Source: Symsagittifera roscoffensis
Lineage: Eukaryota > Xenacoelomorpha > Acoela > Convolutidae
Assembly (NCBI RefSeq): GCF_963678635.1
Contig: NC_087063.1
Coordinates: forward strand, 22,948,701-23,012,700
Direction: 5' to 3'
DNA: 64,000 bases
Shown: positions 1 through 10,456 of the stretch, piece by piece
How the letters are laid out: each line of letters begins with the position of its first letter
Numbering within the stretch: the first letter of the stretch is position 1
The notes under the pieces: model-generated
Database searches by the model: none
What the model was told of the DNA's origin: nothing
What the model saw: the letters and a program-made list of their open reading frames with translations, nothing else
Program-made: the position numbers and the translations under genes

Positions 1-1
1 G

Positions 2-1297
2 GTGACTCAAAAACATATCCGGAGCTGGAAGGTTGGTCTCGAGGCAGAAATGGGGTTTCCCATGAGCGAAGCTTATGGCCTGCCATTGAACGCAAAATCC
101 CTGATAGGGTCAATGATGGCCAATTTGTGTGGAAGCCACTACCCACTGCACATGGCGATGGTGGAAGCATCCAACCAGAGAATATTGGTGGACAAGGCCT
201 TCTCAGTGCCCAAGTGCGTGAGGTTGGCTCGGGTATCGCATCACTCGCACAAGTTGTTGAGGAAAATCAGAGGGACAGTACCGAAAGAGTTGAGAGATGA
301 CTTGAGTGAAATCTGGGGAGAAGAGCTTTTGAAGTTGGAGAGTGAGAACACAAGCGATCACGAGAGACAAAACGTGATCGGAAAACCTGTGGGGGGCACT
401 CCAAACATGGGAGAGAACGACACGATGCATGAGAAAATGATGGAGCTTGAGCCTCTATTGGAAGCCTCGGGGGAGCGTAACCTCAGGAGCATTGAGATCA
501 CCCATGGAGAATGCCCATGCCACTGTTTAGCACAGACGGTGTGGTATCCAGACCACAAGAACCTTTGTCTGGTGTGGGATATGGAAGAAATTCGGTCGAT
601 CGGATTACCGGATCACCGGCAGAAGGTGACGCTCTTGGTAGTGAGTACGATGCTGGCTCTGAGATGGATAGAGGAGAATATAACGAAGTATCGGGAAGCA
701 AAGACGCCAACGGCTGAGTCAATATATGTGATAGACTACAGCAGGAGACTCGAGTTGTTTGAGACCGCATGCAAAGTATTCGCCATACCAACGGAAGTCA
801 GACACGTATGGAGCCGCTTGAGGTACTTTCCATGGTTTCGAGCGACACTGACGTCTTGGTTATACATGACAACGAAAGATCACATGAGAAAGCATCAAAA
901 GGAGTATCGACAGTTCCAGGCCGAGATTGGGCCGGAAGCTTTCAAGAGACCCCTGTTAACCCATCGAAATGCGATCACGACAGGATGGAAAAGAGTGGGT
1001 AAAATGTCTAGAGACAATACCAAAGCGAGGGAATCGATACTAGAGGAGGACTTGGCGAAGAACGTGAGCCTGAGCCTGCACAACTCCTTTTGTTTGAACC
1101 GGGAATCAAGGGTGAAGGCACTACCCAATCAGGCAAAAAGGTTGCAGGAGCAAAGGGAATGGATGCGATCCTATGAACAGCTGAAGGCTTGGGAGGAGAT
1201 CGTGATTAGCTCCGATGATGAAGAAGAACTGTTGAGACAGTTTGCCGTATCCAGTACATCAGGAGACGGCACCTCCAAGGCGAAGAGTGCGAAATGA
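2..1297 (+). CDS. 3' part of the giant element's last accessory protein (upstream copy, partial)
   Basis: This is an open frame of 431 codons with no visible start, because the window begins inside it. It ends at TGA 1295-1297. It matches 20152-21448 almost base for base, so it is the C-terminal part of the same protein in an upstream element copy. I counted about 37 differences in 1297 bases. Codon TGG (Trp) at 832-834 is intact here, whereas the downstream copy has TAG. The protein is charged, without an evident signal peptide or membrane span, and has an acidic Ser-Asp-Asp-Glu-Glu stretch near its end. I do not recognise the family. It is not an obvious envelope protein. Confidence 0.75.
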   Translation: MTQKHIRSWKVGLEAEMGFPMSEAYGLPLNAKSLIGSMMANLCGSHYPLHMAMVEASNQRILVDKAFSVPKCVRLARVSHHSHKLLRKIRGTVPKELRDDLSEIWGEELLKLESENTSDHERQNVIGKPVGGTPNMGENDTMHEKMMELEPLLEASGERNLRSIEITHGECPCHCLAQTVWYPDHKNLCLVWDMEEIRSIGLPDHRQKVTLLVVSTMLALRWIEENITKYREAKTPTAESIYVIDYSRRLELFETACKVFAIPTEVRHVWSRLRYFPWFRATLTSWLYMTTKDHMRKHQKEYRQFQAEIGPEAFKRPLLTHRNAITTGWKRVGKMSRDNTKARESILEEDLAKNVSLSLHNSFCLNRESRVKALPNQAKRLQEQREWMRSYEQLKAWEEIVISSDDEEELLRQFAVSSTSGDGTSKAKSAK

Positions 1298-1344
1298 GCG
1301 GAGGACTCGAATGGATCTTGAGTCTTGAGAGGGAAAGGGGGCTT

Positions 1345-2631
1345 GAGTGTGGATCCGGGTGAAACCTGGGTTCACGAAAAAGAAATTTTAACGAAACAGA
1401 TATTGTTATTAATATGCTATATCTATTATATAAATCAAAATGCTGCATGACAATTTCCTGACTGAATGGGACAAAAGAAATTTTAAATAATTGGCTTGAA
1501 AAGCGAGAATTCAAGGGTGCAGGTGTGTGCAGATTTTGATTGCTGTTTAGCGATAGTGTGATAATTTTACATGGCCGTGAATTTTGGGGTGTAGATAAGC
1601 TTAAGTCTGCTGCAAACTTCTGTAAATGACCACTGGCACTGTACCTTGAGCAACACTCGGTTTTCTGGGACTCACTGGTAGACGACAGCACGCGATGAGG
1701 ACATCGATCTTGAGTCCGGGGAGTATGTGCCAGTCGGTCATATTTGGAAGTTTGACCTTGAGAAAAACAAGAACGCTTAATTTTGGAGTGAAATTTGATT
1801 TTTCAAAAATTCGAATGGAGCCTGTCATGCACGATTTTCTCGCGATAACTGAAAATCGAAAAAGAGAAATCAGAACGATCGAGTTGCAATCGCGGGAAAA
1901 GTTGCCAGATAAAGCAGTAGCAAATTGCCATTCGCAATTTCCGTCACAATAAAACTAGAGTAGAGCTGTCCTATCTGAAACAGAAGGAAGCGTATTCCCG
2001 AGAACTGGACCATTATTGCTCGACTGGATTATTATTCAAACTGGACTAGAGAGAACCTTCGATGGAAAGGTGGACAGATTGAGTGTCCCAATGGTTCACG
2101 AGAAACCATACTCTAGAGTTCAAACTTGGTCCTGTTATTGAAACTGATAAACATTAAACTCATTTAGTTACATTATTTAATTCTCGAGTTGATTACCGAC
2201 TTAATTACTCCCAGTTGTTGAGCGTGCTACGATGTGAGTACTCAATTTAAATTTCTAGAGTGTGTTTTATGATTGTTATGTTGAGGTAAGGCGAGTTTTA
2301 GGTTGATCCATCTGAAATGGATCAAAGTTCCACTGTCTGATAAAAAGTAACTTAACGGATTGTTCTGACCCGGTTTTTAACGGCGTTCATGTATTTTGGG
2401 TATCTAGAGACCTAAGTATGGGGACGTTCTTATTTCTAGAGTGGGGGGATATTTTGGTAGTAGCCTTTAAGCTGTAACGGGTCGTAGTCTCATGTCACAA
2501 GCGAACCGAATTGGCTCCGACTGATTTGAGGTTGAAAAACACAAGAGATAGTGTCCCTGACTCTTGAGCCAATGGTTATAGGGCCTATTTTTCTTAAGCC
2601 TCATGTGTGACTACAGTAGACGAATGTTACA
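1345..2631 (+). repeat. LTR of the giant element (5' LTR of the complete copy)
   Basis: This is a direct repeat of 21490-22779, ending in TGTTACA at the exact point where the two copies diverge. From about 1441 to 2631 I count only about five differences from the 3' copy. The left edge is uncertain: it lies after a purine-rich, PPT-like tract at about 1328-1341 and no later than about 1441, where a TG begins the nearly identical stretch. No open frame of note lies inside. No primer-binding site starting TGG is evident just after 2631. Confidence 0.7.
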
Positions 2632-3190
2632 CACATTAGAGTAACTAATTGCTCGGCATCGTCGACTTAGTTACATTAGATATTTACACGCGTTGGTCAT
2701 AGGAAGCGGATATCCAAAATTAGAATCAGGTTAAGGTAGGTACCCTGGTCGGATCGGTAGGGGGGAACGGACATAGACAGTTTTTGTGATACCCCATAAG
2801 ATCGCTAGCAGGGGGGAGGAGAACGCGTGGCAATTAGGTACCAGACATTTTTACGATAGAAGGTAGACATTTGTCACCTTTGAATTTTAGGTGGATTCAT
2901 CTTTCTGTTTTTATTAATTTTTCTTGCTTAGATTTTTGTTGCATTTTGGTAAGGATTTGTGTTTGGCTTTTATACGAACAGGTTATCACAAGATACCTGC
3001 GCACAGGTTTTGGTTTCAAGTTACTTGGAACATTGAAAAAGAGGTAACTAAAAAAGGGGGGTCAGCATTTGATCACTAAGAGAGGGTTTTTGGGAAAATT
3101 TTTACTAGAGCTTGAGTGGTGGTACAAGGTACAGTGAATCAAGAAGTCCCCATAACGAGGAAGAAAGAGGTCCCACCATTCAGACACTTG
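2632..3190 (+). other. Leader of the giant element, no gene seen
   Basis: Untranslated leader between the 5' LTR and the minisatellite. I see no coding frame and no clear primer-binding site. Confidence 0.5.
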
Positions 3191-3197
3191 TCAACAG

Positions 3198-5380
3198 TCT
3201 TGGGACAGTGCAGTCCTGGGACAGTGGTCTTGGGACAGTGGTCTTGGGACAGTGGTCTTGGGACAGTGGTCTTGGGACAGTGGTCTTGGGACAGTGGTCT
3301 TGGGACAGTGGTCTTGGGACAGTGGTCTTGGGACAGTGGTCTTGGGACAGTGGTCTTGGGACAGTGGTCTTGGGACAGTGGTCTTGGGACAGTGGTTTTG
3401 GGACAGTGGTCTTGAGACAGTGGTCTTGGGACAGTGGTCTTGGGACAGTGGTCTTGGGACACTAGCCTTGGGACAGGGGTCTTGAGACAGTGGTCTTGGG
3501 ACAGTGGTCTTGGGACAGTGGTCTTGGGACAGTGGTCTTGGCTTGGGACAGTGGTCTTGGGACAGTGGTCTTGGGACAGTGGTCTTGGGACAGTGGTCTT
3601 GGGACAGTGGTCTTGGGACAGTGGTCTTGGGACAGTGGTCTTGGGACAGTGGTCTTGGGACAGTGGTCTTGGGACAGTGGTCTTGGGACAGTGGTCTTGG
3701 GACAGTGGTCTTGAGACAGTGGTCTTGGGACAGTGCTTTTGGGACAGTGGTCTTGGGACAGTGGTCTTCGGACAGTGGTCTTGGGACAGTGGTCTTGGGA
3801 CAGTGGTCTTGGGACACTAGCCTTGGGACAGGGGTCTTGGGACAGTGGTCTTGGGACAGTGGTCTTGGGACAGTGGTCTTGGGATAGTGGTCTTGGGACA
3901 GTGGTCTTGGGCAGTGGTCTTGGGACAGTGGTCTTGGGACAGTGGTCTTGGGACAGTGGTCTTGGGACAGTGGTGTTGGGACAGTGGTCTTGGGACAGTG
4001 GTCTTGAGACAGTGGTCTTGGAACAGTGGTCTTGGGACAGTGGTCTTGGGACAGTGGTCTTGGGACAGTGGTCTTGGGATAGTGGTCTTGGGACACTAGC
4101 CTTGGGACAGGGGTCTTGGGACAGTGGTCTTAAGACAGTGGTCTTGGTACAGTGGTCTTGGGACAGTGGTCTTGGGACAGTGGTCTTGGGACTGTTGTCT
4201 TGGGACAGTGGTCTTGGGACAGTGGTCTTGGGACAGTGGTCTTGGGACAGTGGTCTTGGGACAGTGGTCTTGGGACAGTGGTCTTGGGACAGTGGTCTTG
4301 GGACAGTGGTCTTGGGACAGTGGTCTTGAGACAGTGGTCTTGGGACAGTGGTCTTGGGACAGTGGTCTTGGGACAGTGGTCTTGGGACACTAGCCTTGGG
4401 ACAGGGGTCTTGGGACAGTGGTCTTGGGACAGTGGTCTTGGGACAGTGGTCTTGGGATAGTGGTCTTGGGACAGTGGTCTTGGGACAGTGGTCTTGGGAC
4501 AGTGGTCTTGGGACAGTGGTCTTGGGACAGTGGTCTTGGGACAGTGGTCTTGGGACACTAGCCTTGGGACAGGGGTCTTGGGACAGTGGTCTCGGGACAG
4601 TGGTCTTGGGACAGTGGTCTTGGGATAGTGGTCTTGGGACAGTGGTCTTGGGACAGTGGTCTTGGGACAGTGGTCTTGGGACAGTGGTCTTGGGACAGTG
4701 GTCTTGGGACAGTGGTCTTGGGACAGTGGTTTTGGGACAGTGGTCTTGGGACAGTAGTCTTGGGACAGTGGTCTTGAGACAGTGGTCTTGGTACAGTGGT
4801 CTTGGGACAGTGGTCTTGGGACAGTGGTCTTGGGACAGTGGTCTTGGGACAGTGGTCTTGGGACAGTGGTCTTGGGACAGTGGTCTTGGGACAGTGGTCT
4901 TGGGACAGTGGTCTTGGGACAGTGGTCTTGGGACAGTGGTCTTGAGACAGTGGTCTTGGGACACTAGCCTTGGGACAGGGGTCTTGGGACAGTGGTTTTG
5001 GGACAGTGGTCTTGGGACAGTGATCTTGGGATAGTGGTCTTGGGACAGTGGTCTTGGGACACTAGCCTTGGGACACTAGTCTTGGGATAGTAGCCTTGGG
5101 ACACTAGCCTTGGGACAGTAGTCTTGGGACAGTGGCCTTGGGACACTAGTCTTGGGACAGTAGTCTTGGGACACTAGCCTTGGGACACTTGTCTTGGGAC
5201 AGTAGCCCTGGGACAGTAGTCTTGGGACAGTAGTATTGGGACACTAGGCTTGGGAAAGGGGTCTTGGGACACTGACAAAAAGTACTGGGACAGTACCGAA
5301 CAGTTTTGGGACAGTAGAAAGAAAGCCTGGGACGGTACAAAGAAGAGTAGGGACAGTAACTGGAAGTCTTGGGACGGTAT
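3198..5380 (+). repeat. Minisatellite of a 14-bp unit (GGTCTTGGGACAGT)
   Basis: About 150 head-to-tail copies of a 14-bp unit. Most are identical or one change apart from 3198 to about 5050; they then decay into longer, irregular spacing up to about 5380. A variant block (GGGACACTAGCC then GGGACAGGGG) recurs at about 3461, 3816, 4095, 4389, 4557 and 4963. Apart from two small indels these spacings are multiples of 14, which suggests unequal exchange. Because 14 is not a multiple of 3 and the unit has no stop codon, several frames on both strands stay open and give artefact ORFs with a 14-residue repeat. The array lies in the leader, before gag. Confidence 0.95.
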
Positions 5381-5630
5381 AAAAATTGGAGGAAAATTAC
5401 AATAAGTGTTTTAAAACAGAATTAAAACAGAACAAAACTAGTCGGAACTCGGTACGGTTGTAACCACAAATAAAGAAAGTTTCTCGAAAAGTTTTGAAAG
5501 AGAACTGGGAACATCGTTTTTATCACGTTGTATATTTCCTTTTAAGAATTTTTCCACAAAAGATTTTATTCTTAGAATAGAATTGTGTATATAATATTAT
5601 TGTAAATAAGAGCAATTGTAAATAGAAATA

Positions 5631-6446
5631 ATGAGACGGAGTAGGGTACCGGTGCTCGAAAAAAGGTCAACTGGATCAAACACGAAATATAACTCGTCGC
5701 TGCGCGGAACGACATCAATGGGCCCAAAGAAGACAAAAGATAACTTTTCAGTTAGTATGGTCAGCACGAGGAGTGGTACTGAGAACAAGACGAGAGAAGG
5801 TGCTAAAGACAAACAGGTGGAGCCCACAATTGAGATCGATCTAGAGACACCAGACCAGAGCGTAGATGAAGTGGAGAAGAAGACAACGGAGTCCACGCCG
5901 ATGCCCCATGTGGAAGATCAAAATCCAAAAACCGTGGAGTTTTCGCCGATAGACGCGTTGGAAGACACAACAGGCAATACCCGAGAAACTGTGAAAGACG
6001 ACTCTCAAGTAAAGAAGACATCTTTTACAGAAAAGTTGGCGATGATGGTCGGAAAGAAATCGAGAGACAACACGGCCGAAGAATCAAAAACTGAAAGAGC
6101 ACGAACATTTGGGACAGTGAGCACGAAGGCGACAGAAGCCGACCTAAAGGAAGAACAAGCCAGAACAGGAGCGACATCCGAAAACAAGACAACTGCTGAT
6201 CATGAAACAGCTACTCTTGAGCTTGGCGACCTGATGACAAAACTAAATCAGATCGACAAAAAACTGAAGTACAGTGAGGAAGATAGAGACTTAATAAGGA
6301 AAGAGTTGAAATACAACAAACACGAGTATCTGGATAGTTATTTTAACCTAAGGCGACAGACGAGAGACTCCAGCAGATGTCGGACAAGGTGGATGCCACC
6401 AATGAAGAACGAGATAAGAACATCAAAAAAGATATGCAACAGTTGA
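5631..6446 (+). CDS. Gag N-terminal region of the giant element
   Basis: 271 codons from an ATG at 5631, the first long frame after the leader. The product is highly charged and low in complexity, rich in Lys, Glu, Thr and Ser, and becomes coiled-coil-like towards its end (about residues 200-240). Its last 30 or so residues look unnatural. The next frame (−1 relative) opens at 6347 and continues a coiled coil, so the real Gag probably passes from one frame to the other between 6347 and 6446, through a frameshift mutation or recoding. No classic −1 slippery heptamer was found in the overlap. It is the start of the gag-pol block ending at 12060. Confidence 0.7.
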   Translation: MRRSRVPVLEKRSTGSNTKYNSSLRGTTSMGPKKTKDNFSVSMVSTRSGTENKTREGAKDKQVEPTIEIDLETPDQSVDEVEKKTTESTPMPHVEDQNPKTVEFSPIDALEDTTGNTRETVKDDSQVKKTSFTEKLAMMVGKKSRDNTAEESKTERARTFGTVSTKATEADLKEEQARTGATSENKTTADHETATLELGDLMTKLNQIDKKLKYSEEDRDLIRKELKYNKHEYLDSYFNLRRQTRDSSRCRTRWMPPMKNEIRTSKKICNS

Positions 6447-7567
6447 AAAACCGATATGATGATGTCAACAGCCAATTAGGTAGCCTGGAAAAGAGAATGG
6501 ACACAATGAACAGGAATCAGGCCGAAAGTTCGTGTGCAATACAGGCGAAATTGGATGCAATCTTGAGAAATTCTACCTCACAAGAAAGACCGGCAGCGGA
6601 TCGCACGCAAGGCACCAGAGTGGACTTTGTGGAACCACAAAGGAACAAACGGCAATCGACACCGTTGCCTTTAAACCGGGATGCGGTAAGCATAGCACCA
6701 ACGGCTGCTAAAACAACCATGAAAAATGGAACATCAAACACAACGAGTGGTCCGGGGGACTCAACAGCTAGCAGCAACGCAGGTCCGGATGCCATGACGT
6801 GGGCAAGCACTTGGGAGATGATGAACAGGACTCTAGAGGCCTTCGCCACGAGGAACACTGACTCGAGCGATAGGAGAGACGGAAAATCAAGAAAAACTTT
6901 CAAGAAGCCAAAAGAATTCAAAGACGACTCCGATGGATGCATTGACACCTGGGTGGAAGTGATGAGATTTCACCTAGAGCAAGATAACTTAAATGATGAA
7001 AGGCAAGCATGCACAGCCATACTCAGCAACCTGGAAGGCTCGGCATTAAAATGCGTGGTTGCAAAGAAAGAAGAGGAACGTGATACCGCGGACAAAATCT
7101 TCGAAATATTGCTGAATCGTTTCGGGTCAGGCATGAAGGGTCACCAAGCGATGATGCGATTTGAAAAGAGAAGACAGAGGGACGATGAGTCAACTGATCG
7201 GTTCCTAGATGACCTTGAGAGCTTGAGAAGAAGGAGTGACCCAGAGGAGTCGACAAACAGAAGAAGCTTTAGCATTGCCTCGAAGTTCATTGATGGGGTA
7301 AAAAGTGATGACTTAAGAACAATGTTAGCAACATACTACACATTGTCGAAAGACAGCGCACCGACCCCAGAAGAAATGAGACAGAAATCAAGGGAATACA
7401 TGCTGATGAAGCCCAAGAAATACTCATATTCAGAAAACAGGAACACGGAAGGGGGAAGTCAACCTCAGAGGTCGTCATGGTACAAGCCTAGAGATGACAT
7501 GGACAAGCGCAGATCATGCGCGAACTGCGGGTCGGCGGCTCACCACGTGGCTGACTGCACAACATAA
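6377..7567 (+). CDS. gag: Gag: coiled coil, capsid and first zinc knuckle
   Basis: 396 codons. Residues 1-60 form a heptad-like coiled coil continuing that of the previous frame. Residues about 175-330 resemble a Ty3/Gypsy capsid (Retrotrans_gag type), with Trp-Val-Glu-Val and a Phe-Glu-Lys-Arg-Arg-rich helix region. A CCHC zinc knuckle (C-x2-C-x4-H-x4-C, starting Cys-Ala-Asn-Cys) lies at the C-terminus. The frame is open from 6347, upstream of the ATG. TAA at 7565-7567 stops it directly after the knuckle, but the same frame resumes at once, so this stop interrupts a longer Gag. Expected role: particle assembly and RNA packaging. Confidence 0.8.
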   Translation: MSDKVDATNEERDKNIKKDMQQLKNRYDDVNSQLGSLEKRMDTMNRNQAESSCAIQAKLDAILRNSTSQERPAADRTQGTRVDFVEPQRNKRQSTPLPLNRDAVSIAPTAAKTTMKNGTSNTTSGPGDSTASSNAGPDAMTWASTWEMMNRTLEAFATRNTDSSDRRDGKSRKTFKKPKEFKDDSDGCIDTWVEVMRFHLEQDNLNDERQACTAILSNLEGSALKCVVAKKEEERDTADKIFEILLNRFGSGMKGHQAMMRFEKRRQRDDESTDRFLDDLESLRRRSDPEESTNRRSFSIASKFIDGVKSDDLRTMLATYYTLSKDSAPTPEEMRQKSREYMLMKPKKYSYSENRNTEGGSQPQRSSWYKPRDDMDKRRSCANCGSAAHHVADCTT

Positions 7568-7576
7568 AAACAAGGC

Positions 7577-8485
7577 ATGAAGAGTCTAGGATACGCACCG
7601 GATGAGGAGGACATGAGCCAGATGGAGGAACACGAGTACTATAGTGGCTTAATCATCAAGATAGGAGCGAGATGCTTCTTCTCTAACCAAGAAGGGCACT
7701 TCAGAATGGATTGTCCCTTTTTCTGGGAATCGGTCAAGGACCAGAGTCACCCCAAACATAAGTTGGCATTAGCGGCCGCGCAGAATCAGCGGAATAGACA
7801 AAACGAGTTTGAATCTAGGAACTTAGGAGCACCAAGCACGGAATTGCCGACGAAAACAGTGAAAGCTGTAACACATGTTAATGGTGCGATAGAATCCGCA
7901 TCCGGGAACTCTCTAGAGATAAATTATGAGAAAGCGGCGACGGAAGCAATTACCAAAGTGAAACAGGATCTGGCTGCGAAAGAAATAGAGCAACGACTAA
8001 AGCTGGAGATCAAAAGACAAAATTTCAACGAAGCATTAACCGGATCAAACCCAAGACCAGAGGCTGTACCAGGCTCAACAAAGACCGGGAACTGTAACAC
8101 TGTAAAAATGGTGACGGGAAAGCCATTCGGCATATCGAAAATCGGGGCTAGAATAATGTCGATAATCACAGTGGGCGGCCGCGAGGTAACCAGAAACTTG
8201 AGCGAACCGAGCGACCAGACAATAATGCACATTGACGTGTACGCAGATTACTTGAGTTGTATAAGCCCACAAACGACTTCTAGAGCGTTGAGAGCACTAC
8301 TCACGAGAGGGGGCAGCAAGTCGGTACGTGTTGATAACAGGTATACTGAAGCTTATGGTCCACACGAGGTGATGCTAAATATAGATGGAATCAACATCTA
8401 TACCAAGACAATGATAACATGTGACGAAGAACTAATTGGGAAAATCTACGTAGGGAAAGAAGAGTTGAAAGTGAGATCGATTTGA
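7577..8485 (+). CDS. Gag C-terminal part with second zinc knuckle, then spacer before protease
   Basis: 302 codons in the same frame as the preceding ORF, after the TAA at 7565. A second knuckle starts Cys-Phe-Phe-Ser: the second Cys of C-x2-C-x4-H-x4-C is replaced by Ser while the other ligands remain, so metal binding is doubtful. A Lys/Glu-rich helix follows, then about 100 residues of unrecognised globular protein. TGA at 8483-8485 ends the frame, which resumes immediately as the protease ORF. The three pieces were therefore probably one polyprotein, now cut by TAA and TGA. Confidence 0.7.
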   Translation: MKSLGYAPDEEDMSQMEEHEYYSGLIIKIGARCFFSNQEGHFRMDCPFFWESVKDQSHPKHKLALAAAQNQRNRQNEFESRNLGAPSTELPTKTVKAVTHVNGAIESASGNSLEINYEKAATEAITKVKQDLAAKEIEQRLKLEIKRQNFNEALTGSNPRPEAVPGSTKTGNCNTVKMVTGKPFGISKIGARIMSIITVGGREVTRNLSEPSDQTIMHIDVYADYLSCISPQTTSRALRALLTRGGSKSVRVDNRYTEAYGPHEVMLNIDGINIYTKTMITCDEELIGKIYVGKEELKVRSI

Positions 8486-8494
8486 CACTGCGCC

Positions 8495-10429
8495 ATGCTT
8501 GAAGAAGATGCGATGCACATCGGGACGGAGGCAGATGTGACTGGGCACGTGCCAGACATAAGTGGCAAAAAGACTCAGTTACGTTGGTTACTTGATGCGG
8601 GAGCAGTCTTGAGCGTCATACCAATCGAAACTTGGGAACGGATGGGCTTTGACAAAAATGATTTGATAGACTCGAGAATACGGCTGTCAGCTGCAAACAA
8701 AGGGGCACTTCGGGTGCTGGGCAGGACACCGATAATAGCCCTCAATTTGGGGGAACGTAACCTGTGGATGAGCTTTCTCGTGGTAGAAAGCCTAGATGAA
8801 TCTGACCAATTCATTTTGGGCAGAGACTTCATCAGGAATTTCGACGTAACGATTGATCTAAATAACGCAATGTTCAGGATACGGAACCCGGATAGGAGGT
8901 ACGCAATCAAACCGGTAAATTTAATAATGGCAAATGAAACCAAAGCACCGGTACTCTTGAGTAGGAGGGTGAGGCTAAAGGCGAATGAAGCGGCAATCGT
9001 AGGATTGAGGATGAAAAATTACAATGAATTAAGTGACAACAAGCAAGTGTGTATAGTTCCGAATCCTAATAGTCAAAGTGCTGCTGTTTTAGGAAGATCC
9101 TTCTCGATAACGAAGAGCGGCCTCTGCGTCAGTGTCTTGTTGAATACTCTTGATATACCGATCACGATACAGAGAGGGAGGAAACTGGGATATGCTTTAC
9201 CGGTTAAAACCCGATATGAAACAACGGAGAACTCAAAACAAAATGAAGTTGTTGATTGTCCCAATCATAGGGACAAAATTTGTATCTTGAGACGATTGCA
9301 GAAAATAAAAGATTCTTCAGGTCTTGTTAAATCACTTAAGTCAGAGACAGACGATGGGCTGTCGAGCTGTTCGAACTTTCCAGAGCGGCCCACACTAGAT
9401 GAAATGCAAACTGATAAACCGGTTCTGCCGGAGATTGAACATTTGAGGGAGCTAAAGGAGCATGCCAAGGCAAGATATAGGCTGTCAGACCTAATAAGAG
9501 CCCAAAAGAATGACAAAATGACAAGTAACCTCTCCAAATGGATCCAGTCGGGGGTCAAGGAGAAGGGGGAACTCGAGGAAGACAGCTACAAGATCTTGAG
9601 CCAGTTCTACAAAGAGAAGAAAGACTTACTCTACCACACAGCTGATGGGGTGGTAGCATGCAAGAGGAAAGATGAAGAGAAGATATTACACAAACACAAC
9701 CTCATCATACTGCCAAAATTGTATCAAACGGAGGTGCTTTTCAGATCGCACGACCAGATGGGGCACCAGGGGATAGATAAAGTACAACAAAGAATACTTC
9801 ACAGGTTTGATTGGCCAGGAATGAGAAAAGCTTGCGAGAGATGGGTGAATGCCTGCTTGGCATGCCTCCAGGTAAAAGACCCAAGGAAGATGAAGTTTAC
9901 CCTCAAGTCCGTCGAGAGCTCAGAGTTCAATGAAGTGGTGCAGATAGACCATCAAAAAATCTGCATGACGGAGTCGGGATATAACCAGATACTGGTTATA
10001 ATAGATCACTTCACAAAGTTGGCGGAAGCGGTTCCGTGCCAGACAGCCTCGGCCGGGGAGACATGTGATCATCTGATAACGCATTGGATATCGCGGTATG
10101 GTTGTCCAATGACTTTCCAGTCGGACAACGGCAAAGCTTTTGTGGGGGACTTGACAAAAGAATTGATGAGGAGATCGCACATTGCTCAAGCACACTCGAC
10201 AACCTACCATCCACAGACCAACGGGTTGGTAGAGAGACAGAACAGGACACTGGTCAACATGTTAAGGGTGTACTGCTCAAGATACATGACGGACTGGGAT
10301 AAATACCTACCACAAGTAGTAGGGGCCTACAACAGTACACAGCACTCAACGACGGGCATCAGTCCCTTCATGATGTTAACGGGCAGGGAGAGAGCAATGC
10401 CTCTGACATTCTTTTACCCGGAATACTAG
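8495..10429 (+). CDS. pol: Pol: retropepsin and integrase, lacking reverse transcriptase and RNase H
   Basis: 644 codons. Residues 29-125 are a retropepsin-like protease with active-site Asp34-Ala35-Gly36, where Ala replaces the usual Thr/Ser. A linker as found between protease and RT in Ty3/Gypsy elements follows. No RT motif (no Tyr-x-Asp-Asp) or RNase H is found. From about residue 318 (nt ~9449) the text passes into the region before integrase. Integrase has its HHCC finger (His419, His424, Cys454, Cys457) and a D,D-35-E core (Asp485, Asp544, Glu580). Integrase would insert cDNA, but this copy cannot make cDNA itself. The ORF stops at TAG 10427-10429 and the same frame goes on directly. 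The intact frame across the missing RT suggests an in-frame deletion. Confidence 0.9.
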   Translation: MLEEDAMHIGTEADVTGHVPDISGKKTQLRWLLDAGAVLSVIPIETWERMGFDKNDLIDSRIRLSAANKGALRVLGRTPIIALNLGERNLWMSFLVVESLDESDQFILGRDFIRNFDVTIDLNNAMFRIRNPDRRYAIKPVNLIMANETKAPVLLSRRVRLKANEAAIVGLRMKNYNELSDNKQVCIVPNPNSQSAAVLGRSFSITKSGLCVSVLLNTLDIPITIQRGRKLGYALPVKTRYETTENSKQNEVVDCPNHRDKICILRRLQKIKDSSGLVKSLKSETDDGLSSCSNFPERPTLDEMQTDKPVLPEIEHLRELKEHAKARYRLSDLIRAQKNDKMTSNLSKWIQSGVKEKGELEEDSYKILSQFYKEKKDLLYHTADGVVACKRKDEEKILHKHNLIILPKLYQTEVLFRSHDQMGHQGIDKVQQRILHRFDWPGMRKACERWVNACLACLQVKDPRKMKFTLKSVESSEFNEVVQIDHQKICMTESGYNQILVIIDHFTKLAEAVPCQTASAGETCDHLITHWISRYGCPMTFQSDNGKAFVGDLTKELMRRSHIAQAHSTTYHPQTNGLVERQNRTLVNMLRVYCSRYMTDWDKYLPQVVGAYNSTQHSTTGISPFMMLTGRERAMPLTFFYPEY

Positions 10430-10456
10430 GGGAAAAAGACTTCGCCCCAGACATAT

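Noticed and set aside
1-2631. One 2.6-kb LTR including coding DNA
   Set aside because: Considered because the direct repeat reaches the window start, but the abrupt change in divergence near 1.4 kb fits a shorter LTR plus a neighbouring element better. Not excluded.
3191-5340. Long ORFs on both strands (up to 500 codons) with a 14-residue repeat such as Ser-Gln-Asp-His-Cys-Pro-Lys
   Set aside because: They are the minisatellite read in frames that happen to lack stops; all frames are open alike and no start context or codon bias supports a protein.
6340-6375. Programmed −1 frameshift between the two gag frames
   Set aside because: TTTTAAC lies there but does not form a proper slippery heptamer, and −1 at that point meets a TAA at 6344. 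CTA-AGG-C nearby would give +1, the wrong frame. A plain indel is simpler.
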